NCBI GenBank assembly: GCA_016794625.1
Contig: JAEUGY010000070.1
Span: 112,956-176,955, forward strand
Direction: 5' to 3'
From: Opitutaceae bacterium
GTDB taxonomy: Bacteria; Verrucomicrobiota; Verrucomicrobiia; Opitutales; Opitutaceae
DNA: 64,000 nucleotides
A program made the translations under genes and the position numbers. Shown here piece by piece: positions 51,542 to 62,552 of this stretch (the first letter of the stretch is position 1; every line of letters starts with the position of its first letter). Under the pieces are notes generated by a model, which was given only the letters and a program-made list of their open reading frames with translations, was not told the DNA's origin and did not search any database.

Positions 51542-53956
51542 TCACACGGCCGAGGTCAGCCAGGCGTCCAGTTCGGCGTCGGTGGTGAGGTGGGTGCCGA
51601 ATTGATAGTCGGGCGCCAGCAGCGACGCATAACTGATCTCCGCAAAGCGTGCGCAGTGCAAAAGCACCGTTGCTCGATGGCCCGGTGCCCGGACCAGACG
51701 GCCGAGGGCTTGGTTGACCTTCTGCATGCCGGGGATCTGGTAAACCCGGCGAAACGCGGAGGGATTCTTGCTTCCCCCGAAGAGGTCCTGACGCGCCGCC
51801 TGGACGGCATTGACTTCAGGCAACGCCGGACCCACGACCATCGCGTGGCTGATGCGCCCCCCCAGCGCGTCGATGCTCTCGGCAAAACTTGATCCGAGGA
51901 CGAGGAAGAGCACATCGGCGAGGACGACGGATTCCTCGACCCAGGCCGCCTGGGCGCCCAGATCGGACAGGCGGGGCTGCGTCACGACGCGCAGCGTGAC
52001 GTGGGATCGGCGGATCTGCTCCTCGATCATTTCGGCGTAACGATAGCTTGGAAAAAACACCGCGACGCAGGCTCCCGCCGCCCGATGAAGTCGGGCCACG
52101 GTCGCCGCGGTGGTGGAGGCGTGACTTGCCCGCGCTCGGAACCGGGTGTCAACGCGCAGATCGTAAGCCACCCGATAGGCGCCCTCCCGCCAGGGTGTCT
52201 CGGCGACCATGTGCGTTAATCCCAGCGGGGTGTCCGTCAGGGGATTGCCCTCGGCTACCGTCGCCGGCTCGGCCACGGGCAGACCCACGGACTCGGCAAA
52301 CTCGTGTGCGGGCCCGAGGGTGGCACTGGCCAGCAGCACCGATCCAAACGACCGCAGCGTGGCGCCGATCGCGGCCGATGCGTCGATGCAGGTGAAGCGC
52401 AGTTCGCCCGGACGTGGACTCCACAGCAAACGACGGAGCGTGCCGTCCTTCAGCCACTCCACCAAATCCAGGGTCTCCCACAACCGATCCGCCAGACCCG
52501 GGGTCAATCCAGCGGGATCGACGCCACCAAGGACGACCTCGTCGGCCACGCGACGCAGGGCTTCGCCCACATCATCCTCCAGTGCCAGGTCGAGCGCGTC
52601 GGTCACCGGGAGCGAAGCCAGCAGGTAGGTCCAGGCGGTCCACGCCCGGACGAGCGAAGCCTTGGCCCCCTGGTGATCGAGTTCCGCGAGCAAGGCGTGC
52701 GCGTCGTCCGAGGTGACCACGAACGAACGACTGTCCGCCGCCCGTGCCGGCAGGTTGTGCGCCTCGTCGAGAATCAGGAGTGTCCGCGCAGGATCGAACC
52801 CGAGCTGGTCGAAGAAGAGCCGACGGTTGCGGGGTGCGAACACGTAGTTGTAGTCGCCCACCCAGACATCGTTGAAGGCCAGGGCGGCCCGGGTGATTTC
52901 GTAGGGACAAATCTGTGCCTCGCGGCCGGCCTGCCGCAGGGTGTCCAAATCGCGCGGATGATCGTCGAGCAGGTAGAATCGGGACAGCCCGCTGGATGCC
53001 CAGCGGGCCGATGCCTCGGCCAGGTACAGACAACTCTCCCGGGTGCAGTGAAAGACCGTGTTCACACAATGCTCGGTCTTGGCGCGCACCTGCCAGATGG
53101 CGAGAGCGGTTCCTTCCGCCGGCTTGTCCGGATTGACGGCGTTCATTGCGCGCAGCGTGCGCACCACCTGCAGCTGGCCCGTTGATTTGCTCGTGAGGTA
53201 GAGGATGCGTTCACAGCGCCCCGAGGTCAGTTCAGCCAGGGCGCTTTCGAGCAGCAGTCCGGTCTTGCCAAATCCCGTCGGCGCTTCGAAGGCGACAAAC
53301 CGATGTCGCGCCAGCGCCTGTTCCAGCTCATCTCGCGTGGATTCCTGGCCGGGACGCAGAGACGAGAACGCCGGCTGGTAACGCAGGTGCCGGACCCGCT
53401 CGCGGGCGCGATGTCGGGCGTCGAGGAACGTGACCAACACCTCGAGACGACTGGTGAAGCGGTCCTCATCGGTGCGATCGATCGGGACGACTTGCAGCGT
53501 GCCGGTGCCAATTTCGACAAACAGCAGCTGACCCGCGATGCGGGCCGCGGGCTCGGTCAGCCGGCGCAACGCCACGTAGGTGGCAATCTGGGAAAAGTAC
53601 TCCGGGAAGTCGGCGCGGAGGGCCGCTTCCGCCTCCGGCAGCGGGCGCGAGACCGTCTTGATTTCCCGCAGCAGCGTGGTTCCCCCGGCACCCACCGCCG
53701 GCAGTACCTGATCGATGCGCCCCGTCAGCCGGATTCGCCAGCCCCGGTGCACCACCCAGGCGTCGACCGTGACCTCAAACGCCGCGCCCGAGCCTTCCGC
53801 AGTCGCCTTGCTCCGCAATTGCTGGTGCCAGAGTGTGCCCAGCTGCGCGCGCCAGAGCCCTGAGGCCAGACCGGACCCGGGCCGGGGTCCGACGGCGAAG
53901 TCGCAGAGTTCGCCGACGCTAAGCGTGGACGTGCGCTGATCGAGATCGAACGTCAT
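51542..53956 (-). CDS. PD-(D/E)XK nuclease fused to an XPD/DinG-type Fe-S helicase
   Basis: An 804-residue two-part protein. The N-terminal ~190 residues hold a Cas4/RecB-like nuclease core: D82 in GRIDQV and E98-x-K100 in LREIKT. The rest is a superfamily 2 helicase with Walker A APTGFGKTG, DEAH box LILDEAHNLP, and motif VI QALGRLVR. Between Walker A and DEAH are four cysteines (C-x6-C-x4-C, then a later ICP), the Fe-S cluster of XPD/DinG helicases. It would unwind and cut DNA in repair. It is followed by no partner nuclease. The start ATG 53956 is chosen. Confidence 0.88.
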   Translation of the reverse strand: MTFDLDQRTSTLSVGELCDFAVGPRPGSGLASGLWRAQLGTLWHQQLRSKATAEGSGAAFEVTVDAWVVHRGWRIRLTGRIDQVLPAVGAGGTTLLREIKTVSRPLPEAEAALRADFPEYFSQIATYVALRRLTEPAARIAGQLLFVEIGTGTLQVVPIDRTDEDRFTSRLEVLVTFLDARHRARERVRHLRYQPAFSSLRPGQESTRDELEQALARHRFVAFEAPTGFGKTGLLLESALAELTSGRCERILYLTSKSTGQLQVVRTLRAMNAVNPDKPAEGTALAIWQVRAKTEHCVNTVFHCTRESCLYLAEASARWASSGLSRFYLLDDHPRDLDTLRQAGREAQICPYEITRAALAFNDVWVGDYNYVFAPRNRRLFFDQLGFDPARTLLILDEAHNLPARAADSRSFVVTSDDAHALLAELDHQGAKASLVRAWTAWTYLLASLPVTDALDLALEDDVGEALRRVADEVVLGGVDPAGLTPGLADRLWETLDLVEWLKDGTLRRLLWSPRPGELRFTCIDASAAIGATLRSFGSVLLASATLGPAHEFAESVGLPVAEPATVAEGNPLTDTPLGLTHMVAETPWREGAYRVAYDLRVDTRFRARASHASTTAATVARLHRAAGACVAVFFPSYRYAEMIEEQIRRSHVTLRVVTQPRLSDLGAQAAWVEESVVLADVLFLVLGSSFAESIDALGGRISHAMVVGPALPEVNAVQAARQDLFGGSKNPSAFRRVYQIPGMQKVNQALGRLVRAPGHRATVLLHCARFAEISYASLLAPDYQFGTHLTTDAELDAWLTSAV

Positions 53957-54002
53957 CGCCGGAGCCCGGGGCCGGCGGGAAAGAGGCGGTGGCACCTACG
54001 CT

Positions 54003-54635
54003 TCATTCGATGCGCAACTCGGTGTAGTCGCGCAGGTACTCTTCCAGGCGCTCCAGGAGTTGGGTCAGGGTTTGTGCGGCGTCCGGAGACGCCATGCCCT
54101 GCAGTTCTCCGAGGGGGGTCCGCAGCAGAAGGTCCACCGTGGACCTCTGGTCCGCTGGCAGCGTTGGAAACCACTGCTGCCGGACGGGATAACCTTCGTC
54201 TCGGGCAAAACAATACAGGCTCTTGAAGCGCACCACGTCGGGACGGTCGGAGGTGGAGAAGGCGTTGAAGGCCACGCGCAACAGTTCGTAAACCTTGGCG
54301 CGTCCTTCCTCCGGTACATCGTTCTGCGCCACCGTGGCGGCAAAGGCCGAGGCATGTTTCAGCGCCTCATAGCTCCGTCCAATCAGCGGATGTCGCGCCA
54401 GAACCCGCGCCTCCCGCACGAACCAGACCTGGCCCTGGGGGGCGGCTTCCACCGAGAGCGAAACCTCGTCAAAGAGATCCAGCGCCACGGTGGGGTGGGA
54501 CGCCTTGCGCGAAATCCGCACGTAGCTCGTCATGCGGCCGTGCTCGGCCGAAAAGGTCACATAGGGTTGAAAGGTGTCGCTCGAGGGTCGACGACCCAGA
54601 ATCCAGACATCGGAGTTGAAGCTGGGCTTGGACAC
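54003..54635 (-). CDS. RecO-like DNA repair protein
   Basis: A 210-residue protein. The opening (SDVWILGRRPSSDTFQPYVTFSAEHGR) fits the OB-fold N-domain of RecO, and the helical middle (AKVYELLRVAFNAFS, then RFKSLYCFARDEGY) fits the RecO C-domain. RecO's usual zinc cysteines are not seen. RecO loads RecA at gaps. Homology is a pattern judgement and is moderate. It sits 46 bases upstream of the helicase gene, in the same direction, in a repair/RNA-maintenance neighbourhood. Confidence 0.55.
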   Translation of the reverse strand: MSKPSFNSDVWILGRRPSSDTFQPYVTFSAEHGRMTSYVRISRKASHPTVALDLFDEVSLSVEAAPQGQVWFVREARVLARHPLIGRSYEALKHASAFAATVAQNDVPEEGRAKVYELLRVAFNAFSTSDRPDVVRFKSLYCFARDEGYPVRQQWFPTLPADQRSTVDLLLRTPLGELQGMASPDAAQTLTQLLERLEEYLRDYTELRIE

Positions 54636-54660
54636 AGGCGCGCGGGCAGGAGAGGCGTGG

Positions 54661-55365
54661 TCAGGCTCGCGGAGCCGCCCCGAGCTCGGACGGCACGGAC
54701 GACGCTTGCTCCGGACCGACGGCCGTCGACGGCCACGGCGGGACGACAGCGCCTCCGGAGATAATCATTTTCATGCCGTCGCCCACGCTCATTTCCAGCT
54801 CCACGATGTCCTCCTTCGGCAGCATGATGAGAAAGCCACTGGTCGGATTGGGGGTGGTCGGTACGAACACGGTCCAGACCTCCTGCGCGGTGCGGTACTG
54901 GGGCTCTCCCTGAGTGCGATTGGTGAGAAATCCAAGGGACCAGGTGCCTCGGCGGGGAAACTCAATCAGCACGACCTTGGAGAACAGATTGCGGTTCTGC
55001 GCACTGAAGGTGCCGACAATTTGTTTGACCGTGCTGTAGACCGCACTGACACCGGGAATGTTCTGGATAAAGCGTTCGGTCAGCTGGCCGAAGAACCGGC
55101 CGAGCACATAGCGGGAAACGTATCCAAACAGGGTGATCAGCGACAACACCAGAAGGGTCGCGAGCACGTCCCAGACGACGGACAGACTCGAATGCTCGCG
55201 CAACGTCTCCGGTACGGCGAAGAAGAAGAACGGACGGAACCGTCCACCAATGGCATCCACGAGCCAGGCAAAGACGAAAAAAGTCACCGCGAGCGGCGCA
55301 AGCAGGGCGAGGCCGGTCAGGAAGGCATTTCGAAGCGTGGTCAGTCGGGAAGACGGTGCGGGCAT
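54661..55365 (-). CDS. DUF502 membrane protein
   Basis: A 234-residue protein with two transmembrane helices near the N-terminus (AFLTGLALLAPLAVTFFVFAWLVDAIG and VLATLLVLSLITLFGYVSRYVLG, in part). It then has the DUF502 signatures IPGVSAVYSTVKQI, VVLIEFPRRGTWSLGFLT and VFVPTTPNPTSGFL. Function is unknown. In many bacteria DUF502 genes lie near DNA/RNA maintenance genes, as here. Confidence 0.88.
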   Translation of the reverse strand: MPAPSSRLTTLRNAFLTGLALLAPLAVTFFVFAWLVDAIGGRFRPFFFFAVPETLREHSSLSVVWDVLATLLVLSLITLFGYVSRYVLGRFFGQLTERFIQNIPGVSAVYSTVKQIVGTFSAQNRNLFSKVVLIEFPRRGTWSLGFLTNRTQGEPQYRTAQEVWTVFVPTTPNPTSGFLIMLPKEDIVELEMSVGDGMKMIISGGAVVPPWPSTAVGPEQASSVPSELGAAPRA

Positions 55366-55535
55366 GAGTCGCAGCCAGCGTCACGCTGCGCGCGGACCGG
55401 CGCAACCGGTTTTCCGACTTTGTCGCTGCGCCCGGGGCGGTCTTCGAACGGCTCAATGGAGCGCAGTTGGCTTACCGCTCCCGTGCTAGACGTCTTGCCT
55501 GGAATGACTTGGAAAACCAGGCGCCCGGAACAAGG

Positions 55536-56120
55536 TCAACGTCTCGCCCGGGGGCGAACCCGGGTCCGGCCGGTCGACAGCGAGAACGCGGGGATAAGTT
55601 CGCGCGACCGCAACAGGGCCATGGCCCGGGCTTCGGCTGCGCGCATCCGGCGCTTCTTGCGCGGTTCCAAGTCGTCATATCCTGCGAGGTGCAGCCAGCC
55701 GTGGACCAGATAAAGGGTGAGTTCCTCGGCGAACGGACGGCTGTGGTCCGTGGCGTAGCGTTGGGCGGTGTCGGCGGAGACACAAATCTCGCCGGCGGTG
55801 CCCATGAGCGGGTCGCCCTCGAATGTGATGACATCCGTCCGGCTCGGATCGTCGAGAAACTGTCCGTGCACGGCGGCCAGCGCCGGATCCGTCAGAAACA
55901 CGAGGGAAAGTTCGCCGTCCGGCACCGCAGGGGAAGGGGAAACGGAGGCGCGTCCGGTTGCTGACGCGCGCGGGTGCCGGGACTTGGCCTCCGGGGAAAA
56001 ACTCGCCCAATCCGCGTCCGCGATGCGAAACTGGTCATCCAGACATCGGATCAGGTTTCGAACCGCCGCGCGGGGTACGGTCAGATCCGGATGTTGGTTG
56101 GCCAGGGCGATGACGCGCAT
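55536..56120 (-). CDS. ybeY: endoribonuclease YbeY (16S rRNA maturation)
   Basis: A 194-residue protein with the YbeY zinc motif HGWLHLAGYDD (H-x3-H-x5-[HD]) and the preceding VITFEGDP...GEICVSADTA block. It acts in 16S rRNA 3' processing and ribosome quality control. The N-terminal ~70 residues contain a low-complexity insert (KSRHPRASATGRAS) not usual for the family, making it somewhat longer than the typical 150-160. It sits 16 bases downstream of the PgpH-like gene, in the standard order phoH, pgpH, ybeY. Confidence 0.93.
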   Translation of the reverse strand: MRVIALANQHPDLTVPRAAVRNLIRCLDDQFRIADADWASFSPEAKSRHPRASATGRASVSPSPAVPDGELSLVFLTDPALAAVHGQFLDDPSRTDVITFEGDPLMGTAGEICVSADTAQRYATDHSRPFAEELTLYLVHGWLHLAGYDDLEPRKKRRMRAAEARAMALLRSRELIPAFSLSTGRTRVRPRARR

Positions 56121-56136
56121 GGTCGGTCCCGCCGCC

Positions 56137-58521
56137 TCAGGTCGCAGCCTGCCGATCCGAAAGCAAGGCAGGCGAGGCCCCTTGCGCCGGATAGGCCACG
56201 CGACTGTGCAGCATGTTGAGCAGCGTGAAATTAAAGCTGCTCTTGACCTTGTTCAGCTCCTCGAGCGTCAACGGAGCCTCATCCAGCTGCCCATCCGCGA
56301 TGCTGCCGCGGAAGATCTGCTCAATCAGTTCGCCCAGATGCTGAGGTGTGACCTTCCGCATCGAGCGCGATGCCGCCTCACACATGTCGGCCAGGTGAAT
56401 GATGGCACTCTCCCGGAACTGAGGTCGGGGACCGTCATAGCGGTAGGTCGTTTCGCAGACCCGGGCCACATCGCCGCGCGGGGTCGTTTCACGCAGGTCG
56501 GGCGTGCCTCCCCGCGGCAACGACGGCCGGGCGAGATCCTGCACGGCGCGCTGGAAAAAGTAGCGGATCAGCGTCGTGCCATGGTGCTGCTGGATGACGT
56601 CGATCACCGCCCGGGGCAGTTTGTGCTTCAGCGCCAAGTCCACGCCATCCTTGACGTGGGCCTTGATGATCAAGGCGGACAACGACGGGTTTGCATCGTC
56701 GTGCGGATTGATGCCATCGCGCTGGTTTTCGGTGAAGTAGTCGGGCTTCGTCGTCTTGCCGATGTCGTGGAAGAGTGCACACACGCGGGCCAGCAGCGGA
56801 TTGGCTTCGATCGCATTGGCCGCGTTTTCCGCCAGTTGGGCCACGACCAGGGAGTGATGGTAAGACCCAGGGGCTTCGAGCTGCATGAGACGCAGCAGCG
56901 GGTGATTGAAATCCGTCAATTCCAGCAGCGTGATGTCGGTGGTGCGGCGGAAGAGTCCCTCCAGCACCGGCAGCAGGCCGACCACGACCACGCCCGTGAG
57001 CAGACCAGTGGCCAGGCCCGCTCCCATCTGCTTGAACACCGTTGCCACCGGAAGCTGGTCGACCACACCGAAGAGCAGGGCGAAGCCAGCGACGGTCAAT
57101 CCACCCAGGACGGCGGCGCGAACCACGCGGCCGCGCTTGCGGCTCGAACGCGAGGCAAAGATCGCGACCATCGAAGCGAGGAACGTCAGCACCAGCAGAT
57201 CAAGCCGGTTGCCGTAGATGACTCCCGTGAAGATGGAAATGAGCAGCGCCATGAAGATGGCGCTGCCGGCATTGATCAAGATCGCCACGATCAAGGGGGC
57301 GAGGGCCGTCGGAGCGAGGTAGGGCAAGAGGGAACCTGCGGCTGCATTTTCGACAAAGAAGGGCAGGCTGCCCATCGAGTAGGTGGCGCGGACGAGCGCG
57401 AGGTTGACGACAACCGTCAGCGCCAGCAGGGCAAGACGGCTGTTGCTCTGCACGGTCTCATTGTCCTCCATCCGAATGTAGAACAGGCTGGCCAGCACCA
57501 TCGCCAGCACGAGCAGGATGCGGCCGAAGAGCTGGAGTCCCTCGTTGAACTCAAGATTGCTGTTCTCCATCAAAAACTTCCGGTGCGCCTGCAGCATTTC
57601 ATACTGCTCGGCCGAGACCCGCGCACCCTGCTCAACGAGCGTCTGGCCGCGCGCGACCTGCACCGTCGCCGGCCGCAAGGCCTTCAGTGCGTCGCCTTGC
57701 AGCCGTTCTGTGGCCGCCCGGTCATAAATCAGATTCGGCGTCAGCCCGTTCTGGAAAATACGATACAGCGCGAGGTGGGTCTCCTTGCCCATGCCCTCGG
57801 CGGCGAGATTGATGCGGAGAAACGTGTGGGCCTCCTCCAGCGACTGGACCGAGCGCTGCGCCACCTCGCCGCTTTGCTTGAGAATGCGAAACACCGTGAC
57901 GCGATTTTCGGTCTGCCCTCCAAGGACCGAGCCATCATGCACGCCCTCCGCATAGATTTCGCGCAGCACAACGAGTGCGTTCTCGACCAGCCGGTACCGT
58001 GCGGCGGCGTCGCCCACATCCGCCAGCATCGCGACGTGGTCGACATTGACCCGATAGGGACCCTTCTCATTGAACTGGTCCACCACCGGTGTGAGGGACG
58101 CCGGCTTCGACAGCGACCCGGGAGATTCCTTTTCCAGTTTCTCGAGACCGGCGAGCAATTCCCGAATATTCGCTTCGAACTGTCGCAACGGTTCAAACTC
58201 CAGCCGGTAGACCGGTGGAGTGCGATCGCGCAACTGTTCGCCCTGGATTCGTGTTTTCTCCAGACTCTCGTACGAGAACGGAGCATTGGCCACGATCTGC
58301 ACCGGAGCCCGTTGATTGGGCAGCAAGGAAAGGTCGGCCGTCTTCACGCCGACAAAACTCACGAGGACAATCGCCGCGACCGTCGCGACGAAAATCAACG
58401 AAGCGACCACGCGACTCGTCTCCAGATACTCGACTTTCTCGGAAACCCGGGCGGTCTTCCGCGTACGGCGCGGCGCACCCCCACCTCCCCGCAAAAGTTT
58501 GAATGGACGGATCAGGGCCAT
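56137..58521 (-). CDS. 7TM-HD phosphohydrolase (PgpH-like)
   Basis: A 794-residue membrane protein. It has one N-terminal helix, a periplasmic 7TMR-HDED domain (~60-330), about seven helices (~350-560), then a cytosolic HD domain: YHHSLVVAQLAENAAN with the first histidines, ALFHDIGKTTKPDYFTENQ with the HD pair, and HHGTTL later. PgpH proteins hydrolyse cyclic di-AMP. It lies between phoH and ybeY as in many bacteria. Whether this bacterium uses c-di-AMP cannot be told from this window. Confidence 0.93.
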   Translation of the reverse strand: MALIRPFKLLRGGGGAPRRTRKTARVSEKVEYLETSRVVASLIFVATVAAIVLVSFVGVKTADLSLLPNQRAPVQIVANAPFSYESLEKTRIQGEQLRDRTPPVYRLEFEPLRQFEANIRELLAGLEKLEKESPGSLSKPASLTPVVDQFNEKGPYRVNVDHVAMLADVGDAAARYRLVENALVVLREIYAEGVHDGSVLGGQTENRVTVFRILKQSGEVAQRSVQSLEEAHTFLRINLAAEGMGKETHLALYRIFQNGLTPNLIYDRAATERLQGDALKALRPATVQVARGQTLVEQGARVSAEQYEMLQAHRKFLMENSNLEFNEGLQLFGRILLVLAMVLASLFYIRMEDNETVQSNSRLALLALTVVVNLALVRATYSMGSLPFFVENAAAGSLLPYLAPTALAPLIVAILINAGSAIFMALLISIFTGVIYGNRLDLLVLTFLASMVAIFASRSSRKRGRVVRAAVLGGLTVAGFALLFGVVDQLPVATVFKQMGAGLATGLLTGVVVVGLLPVLEGLFRRTTDITLLELTDFNHPLLRLMQLEAPGSYHHSLVVAQLAENAANAIEANPLLARVCALFHDIGKTTKPDYFTENQRDGINPHDDANPSLSALIIKAHVKDGVDLALKHKLPRAVIDVIQQHHGTTLIRYFFQRAVQDLARPSLPRGGTPDLRETTPRGDVARVCETTYRYDGPRPQFRESAIIHLADMCEAASRSMRKVTPQHLGELIEQIFRGSIADGQLDEAPLTLEELNKVKSSFNFTLLNMLHSRVAYPAQGASPALLSDRQAAT

Positions 58522-58589
58522 CTCAAAGCACGATCAACGACGAGTGGGGCCATTTCCTAGGCATTGCAGCGGGACACACGGGCAGAGCT

Positions 58590-59567
<978 letters not shown>

Positions 59568-59675
59568 GCAATCAGAGGCGGAGATGGGAACGGCGGGGGG
59601 AAGTGAAAAAGGGGGCGGTTGGAGCGGCGCGCTCCGGTTGCGATCCGACGGCGAGGGACGGGCGAGTGAACGCAC

Positions 59676-60185
59676 TCAGGCCGTGCCACGGAGTTCGGCT
59701 GCGGCAGCCGAGAGTTTCTCCCACGTCGCTTCGAGTGCTTCGGGCAGGATGCGGGACTGACCGATCACCGGCATGAAGTTATTGTCACCCGACCAGCGGG
59801 GGACGATGTGCCCGTGCAGGTGAGCGATGCTACCACCGGCCGAACGCCCCAGGTTGAAACCCACATTGAAACCGTCGGGTTTCATCACGGTCCGCAGCAG
59901 TTTTTTGCCGAAAATCACTGTGGCGAACAGATCCGCGCTCTCCACAGCCGTCAGCTCCTCGACATCGGAGACCTCACGAAACGGAATCACCAGCAAGTGC
60001 CCCGGGTTGTAGGGGAAACGATTCAACATGAGGTAGGACAGGGTGGAGCGGTGGACGATCAACGCAGCGCGGTCGTCCCCCAATTCCGGCAACTCCGTGA
60101 ACGGTCGCTTGGCCTCCGGCGCCCGCGGCGCGGAAATGTACTCCATCCGCCAATAGGCGTGCAATGATGTGAAAGGCGACTCCAT
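59676..60185 (-). CDS. HIT-family hydrolase
   Basis: A 169-residue protein with the histidine triad HLHGHIVPRW near residue 124 and the preceding NRFPYNPGHLLVIPFREV. Enzymes of this fold hydrolyse or transfer nucleoside phosphates (Ap4A and related). It lies 109 bases upstream of the phoH gene. The start ATG 60185 is chosen. Confidence 0.92.
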   Translation of the reverse strand: MESPFTSLHAYWRMEYISAPRAPEAKRPFTELPELGDDRAALIVHRSTLSYLMLNRFPYNPGHLLVIPFREVSDVEELTAVESADLFATVIFGKKLLRTVMKPDGFNVGFNLGRSAGGSIAHLHGHIVPRWSGDNNFMPVIGQSRILPEALEATWEKLSAAAAELRGTA

Positions 60186-60310
60186 GCGCGGGGCAGGAGT
60201 TGTGACAGCCCCCGGCGCGAAGTCAAAGCCCCTCCCTGCGGCACCGCATCGAGCCACGCCGCCTCGACCGATGGGCGGTTACTCCTGCTGGATCCACCGC
60301 CGCTTGCCGA

Positions 60311-60577
60311 TCAGCTGTCCTCCAGCTTTACGCCCTGGCCTTGCAGGAAGGGCACCAATTCGTCGATCCCAAAGTCGGCGAGGATCTTGCCGCGCCAGTC
60401 GAGCGTGGGGACCTTGCCCTGGCCCGACTTGCGCTCCATGTCGGCCCGAGCCGTGGCATCGGTGCCAATGTTCTGTTCGCGATAGCCGATGCCGTGTTCG
60501 CTCAGAAAGGACACGGCTTCGGTGCACCAGGGACAACCGGTTTTAATGTAGAGGATCGGGAGCGTTTCGGGTGTCAT
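60311..60577 (-). CDS. glutaredoxin
   Basis: An 88-residue thioredoxin-fold protein with the redox motif CPWC in IKTGCPWCTEAVSFL, followed by GQGKVPTLDWRG with the cis-proline, giving the full Grx core. It reduces disulfides in the cytoplasm with glutathione or a similar thiol. Its C-terminal part is shorter than E. coli GrxC. It lies 126 bases upstream of the HIT gene on the same strand; the 292 bases further upstream hold no clear gene. Confidence 0.88.
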   Translation of the reverse strand: MTPETLPILYIKTGCPWCTEAVSFLSEHGIGYREQNIGTDATARADMERKSGQGKVPTLDWRGKILADFGIDELVPFLQGQGVKLEDS

Positions 60578-60869
60578 AGGAGGGAGGGCAAAGGCTAGGT
60601 TCAGATCTCGGGATTGGGCGGACGTTCGTAGGGTTCATGTCACTGGCATGCCCATCTCTCGTTCATTGGGTTCTGGGCATGGCATTCGGGACCGCACTGG
60701 ATGCTTCCCGTGCCGAACTGCCAATTGGGCCGAAGGCGACGCGGGCGGATGCTCCACCTTAAACGCTGACCAGGCCGGGCGCCATGGGGTCTTTACGGGT
60801 GGAGGTCAGGGCAGTCCGGCTCACCTCTCGCCGCGTCCGCCCCCCTGGATCGAGCCTCAGCCTGAGTCA

Positions 60870-62552
60870 TCAACGAGCGAGCGACGCGCCTGGCTTTCCA
60901 TCAACCAACACGTCTTGGGCGAAGCCCTCGAACACGTTATCGCGCAAAACGACGTCCTCGGCGTTGCGAACATCGACCGCCACCGCGCCGGCCTGGCCAT
61001 GGGGATTCTTAAACACGTTCCCGGTGATGAGGATGTTCCGGTTGAAGCGGGGTGCGGAAAAGAACTGACTGAGCGAATGGATCACGAGCGTCGCTGGCTG
61101 GCCGCGTCGTGCGATGTCGATCCAACTCGTATTCAAAAAGAGATTATTGCGCACGATGTTGTTGCGCACGAATCCGCCCGAAACGGGATTCGGACCGTAT
61201 TTTACCTGGTAGGCATTGCTGTCAAAGGTGCAACCTTCGACCGTGATGTTCTCCTCGAAATTCACGATCGCGCTGCCTAAATTCTGGGCGAATCGCGTGT
61301 TTCTGATCACTCCTCGGGTCAGACTGTAGGTCAGAAAACTCACCGCGGTGCCAGGTGTGGCGGAGGGTGGTGCCCCGCCGGCGAATGCATACACGACGAG
61401 ATCCTTCTCCCGACGGAACGACTTGACCACGCAGTCGACCGGCTCAGTGCCAACCCAGAACCGCAGGGAGTCTCCCGCCGGCACATCGTAACCCGGTGAA
61501 ATCCCCAGTGAGCCATCCGCGTTTACCAGTTTCACGATGCCGAAGTTCCGCTTGATGACGAGGGGGTCCATGCGGAGCCCCATGAAGACACAGTCTTCCA
61601 CCAACAGGTCGCCGGAATTCATCGACAGGTGCATGCCGTCCCGACCACCGATGGCGAGGTTGCCGTTTTCCGGCTCGAACCGGACCCGGCGAAAGGTGAG
61701 GTTGCGGTTGAAACTGGCTCCCATGCCCATGTTGCTGACGTTGGGGATCAGGATGTTCTCGAAAACAACGTCGCTCGAATACCGGACCAGGGTCTGGTTC
61801 GGCATGTCCGTGGACTTGTGGTGCCAGGAGATGTGGTCACCGACCGCCACTTTGGCGGCAAATCCAGCTCCCGTCATGGACAGCCGACGGCCGAGGGTGC
61901 CGGGCACAGCCTTCCAAAATGCCTTGATCCCGAGACCGATGGTCAACGTGGCATCGCCCGGCGTTGTGCCGAACCGTTTGAGGGTTCCCGTGTCCTGGGC
62001 CCAGACGTGGGCCGAGGCGCAGCGCATACCGTCGTAGCCCGGCAATCCCGGCAGGACGTCCACCACCACCTCGTCCCTGGCCAGATCCACCGCCGTCACC
62101 CGCGCGGTGGACCCCAGCGGAGGATTGTTGGCGAGAATGAAGTTTCGGAAGGTGACGTGGTGTGATCGCAGCACGCTCAGTTGTGTCGGCAGCGTCGTCT
62201 CGTTGTTCAACACGAACGACCGCTCGATCCGTGTGGCTGGGTTGCCGTTGGCGTCGACCGCTCCGACGAGCGCCAGGTGCTTCACGTCGATCACACCCAG
62301 ATAGTACTCTTTTGCGGCCGGCTTGATCAGCGTATAGGTGCCAGCGCTAAAACGAAGTTCGGTCGCCCCGCTCTTTTGGGCGGCGGCGATTGCGGTCTGG
62401 ATCGCGTCCGTGTCGCATTGGCCATCATTCGGCCGCGCCCCAAAGTCCGCGACGGAGACCGCCGGCGCAGCCGGCAAGGAGGCCGTCGCAACCAAAACAG
62501 GGATACACGCGAGCAGCCAACCGATCGACCGAAACGGTGAGGGAGAGGACAT
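60870..62552 (-). CDS. secreted parallel beta-helix protein (pectate-lyase superfamily)
   Basis: A 560-residue protein with a signal peptide (IGWLLACIPVLVATASLPAAPA). The opening VSVADFGARPNDGQCDTDAIQTAIAA is the Pectate_lyase_3 start. Many short repeating coils follow with NxxF/V patterns (VFENILIPNVSNMGMGASFN; NTRFAQNLGSAIVNFEENITVEG; NNIVRNNLFLN), as in right-handed beta-helices. It likely binds or cleaves a polysaccharide outside the cell. No catalytic acid pair can be fixed by eye. Confidence 0.85.
   Translation of the reverse strand: MSSPSPFRSIGWLLACIPVLVATASLPAAPAVSVADFGARPNDGQCDTDAIQTAIAAAQKSGATELRFSAGTYTLIKPAAKEYYLGVIDVKHLALVGAVDANGNPATRIERSFVLNNETTLPTQLSVLRSHHVTFRNFILANNPPLGSTARVTAVDLARDEVVVDVLPGLPGYDGMRCASAHVWAQDTGTLKRFGTTPGDATLTIGLGIKAFWKAVPGTLGRRLSMTGAGFAAKVAVGDHISWHHKSTDMPNQTLVRYSSDVVFENILIPNVSNMGMGASFNRNLTFRRVRFEPENGNLAIGGRDGMHLSMNSGDLLVEDCVFMGLRMDPLVIKRNFGIVKLVNADGSLGISPGYDVPAGDSLRFWVGTEPVDCVVKSFRREKDLVVYAFAGGAPPSATPGTAVSFLTYSLTRGVIRNTRFAQNLGSAIVNFEENITVEGCTFDSNAYQVKYGPNPVSGGFVRNNIVRNNLFLNTSWIDIARRGQPATLVIHSLSQFFSAPRFNRNILITGNVFKNPHGQAGAVAVDVRNAEDVVLRDNVFEGFAQDVLVDGKPGASLAR

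Noticed and set aside
55768..58560. Rightward 930-codon open frame across the PgpH-like and ybeY genes
   Set aside because: Low-complexity, arginine/glutamine-rich antisense frame; the minus strand holds two well-known families.
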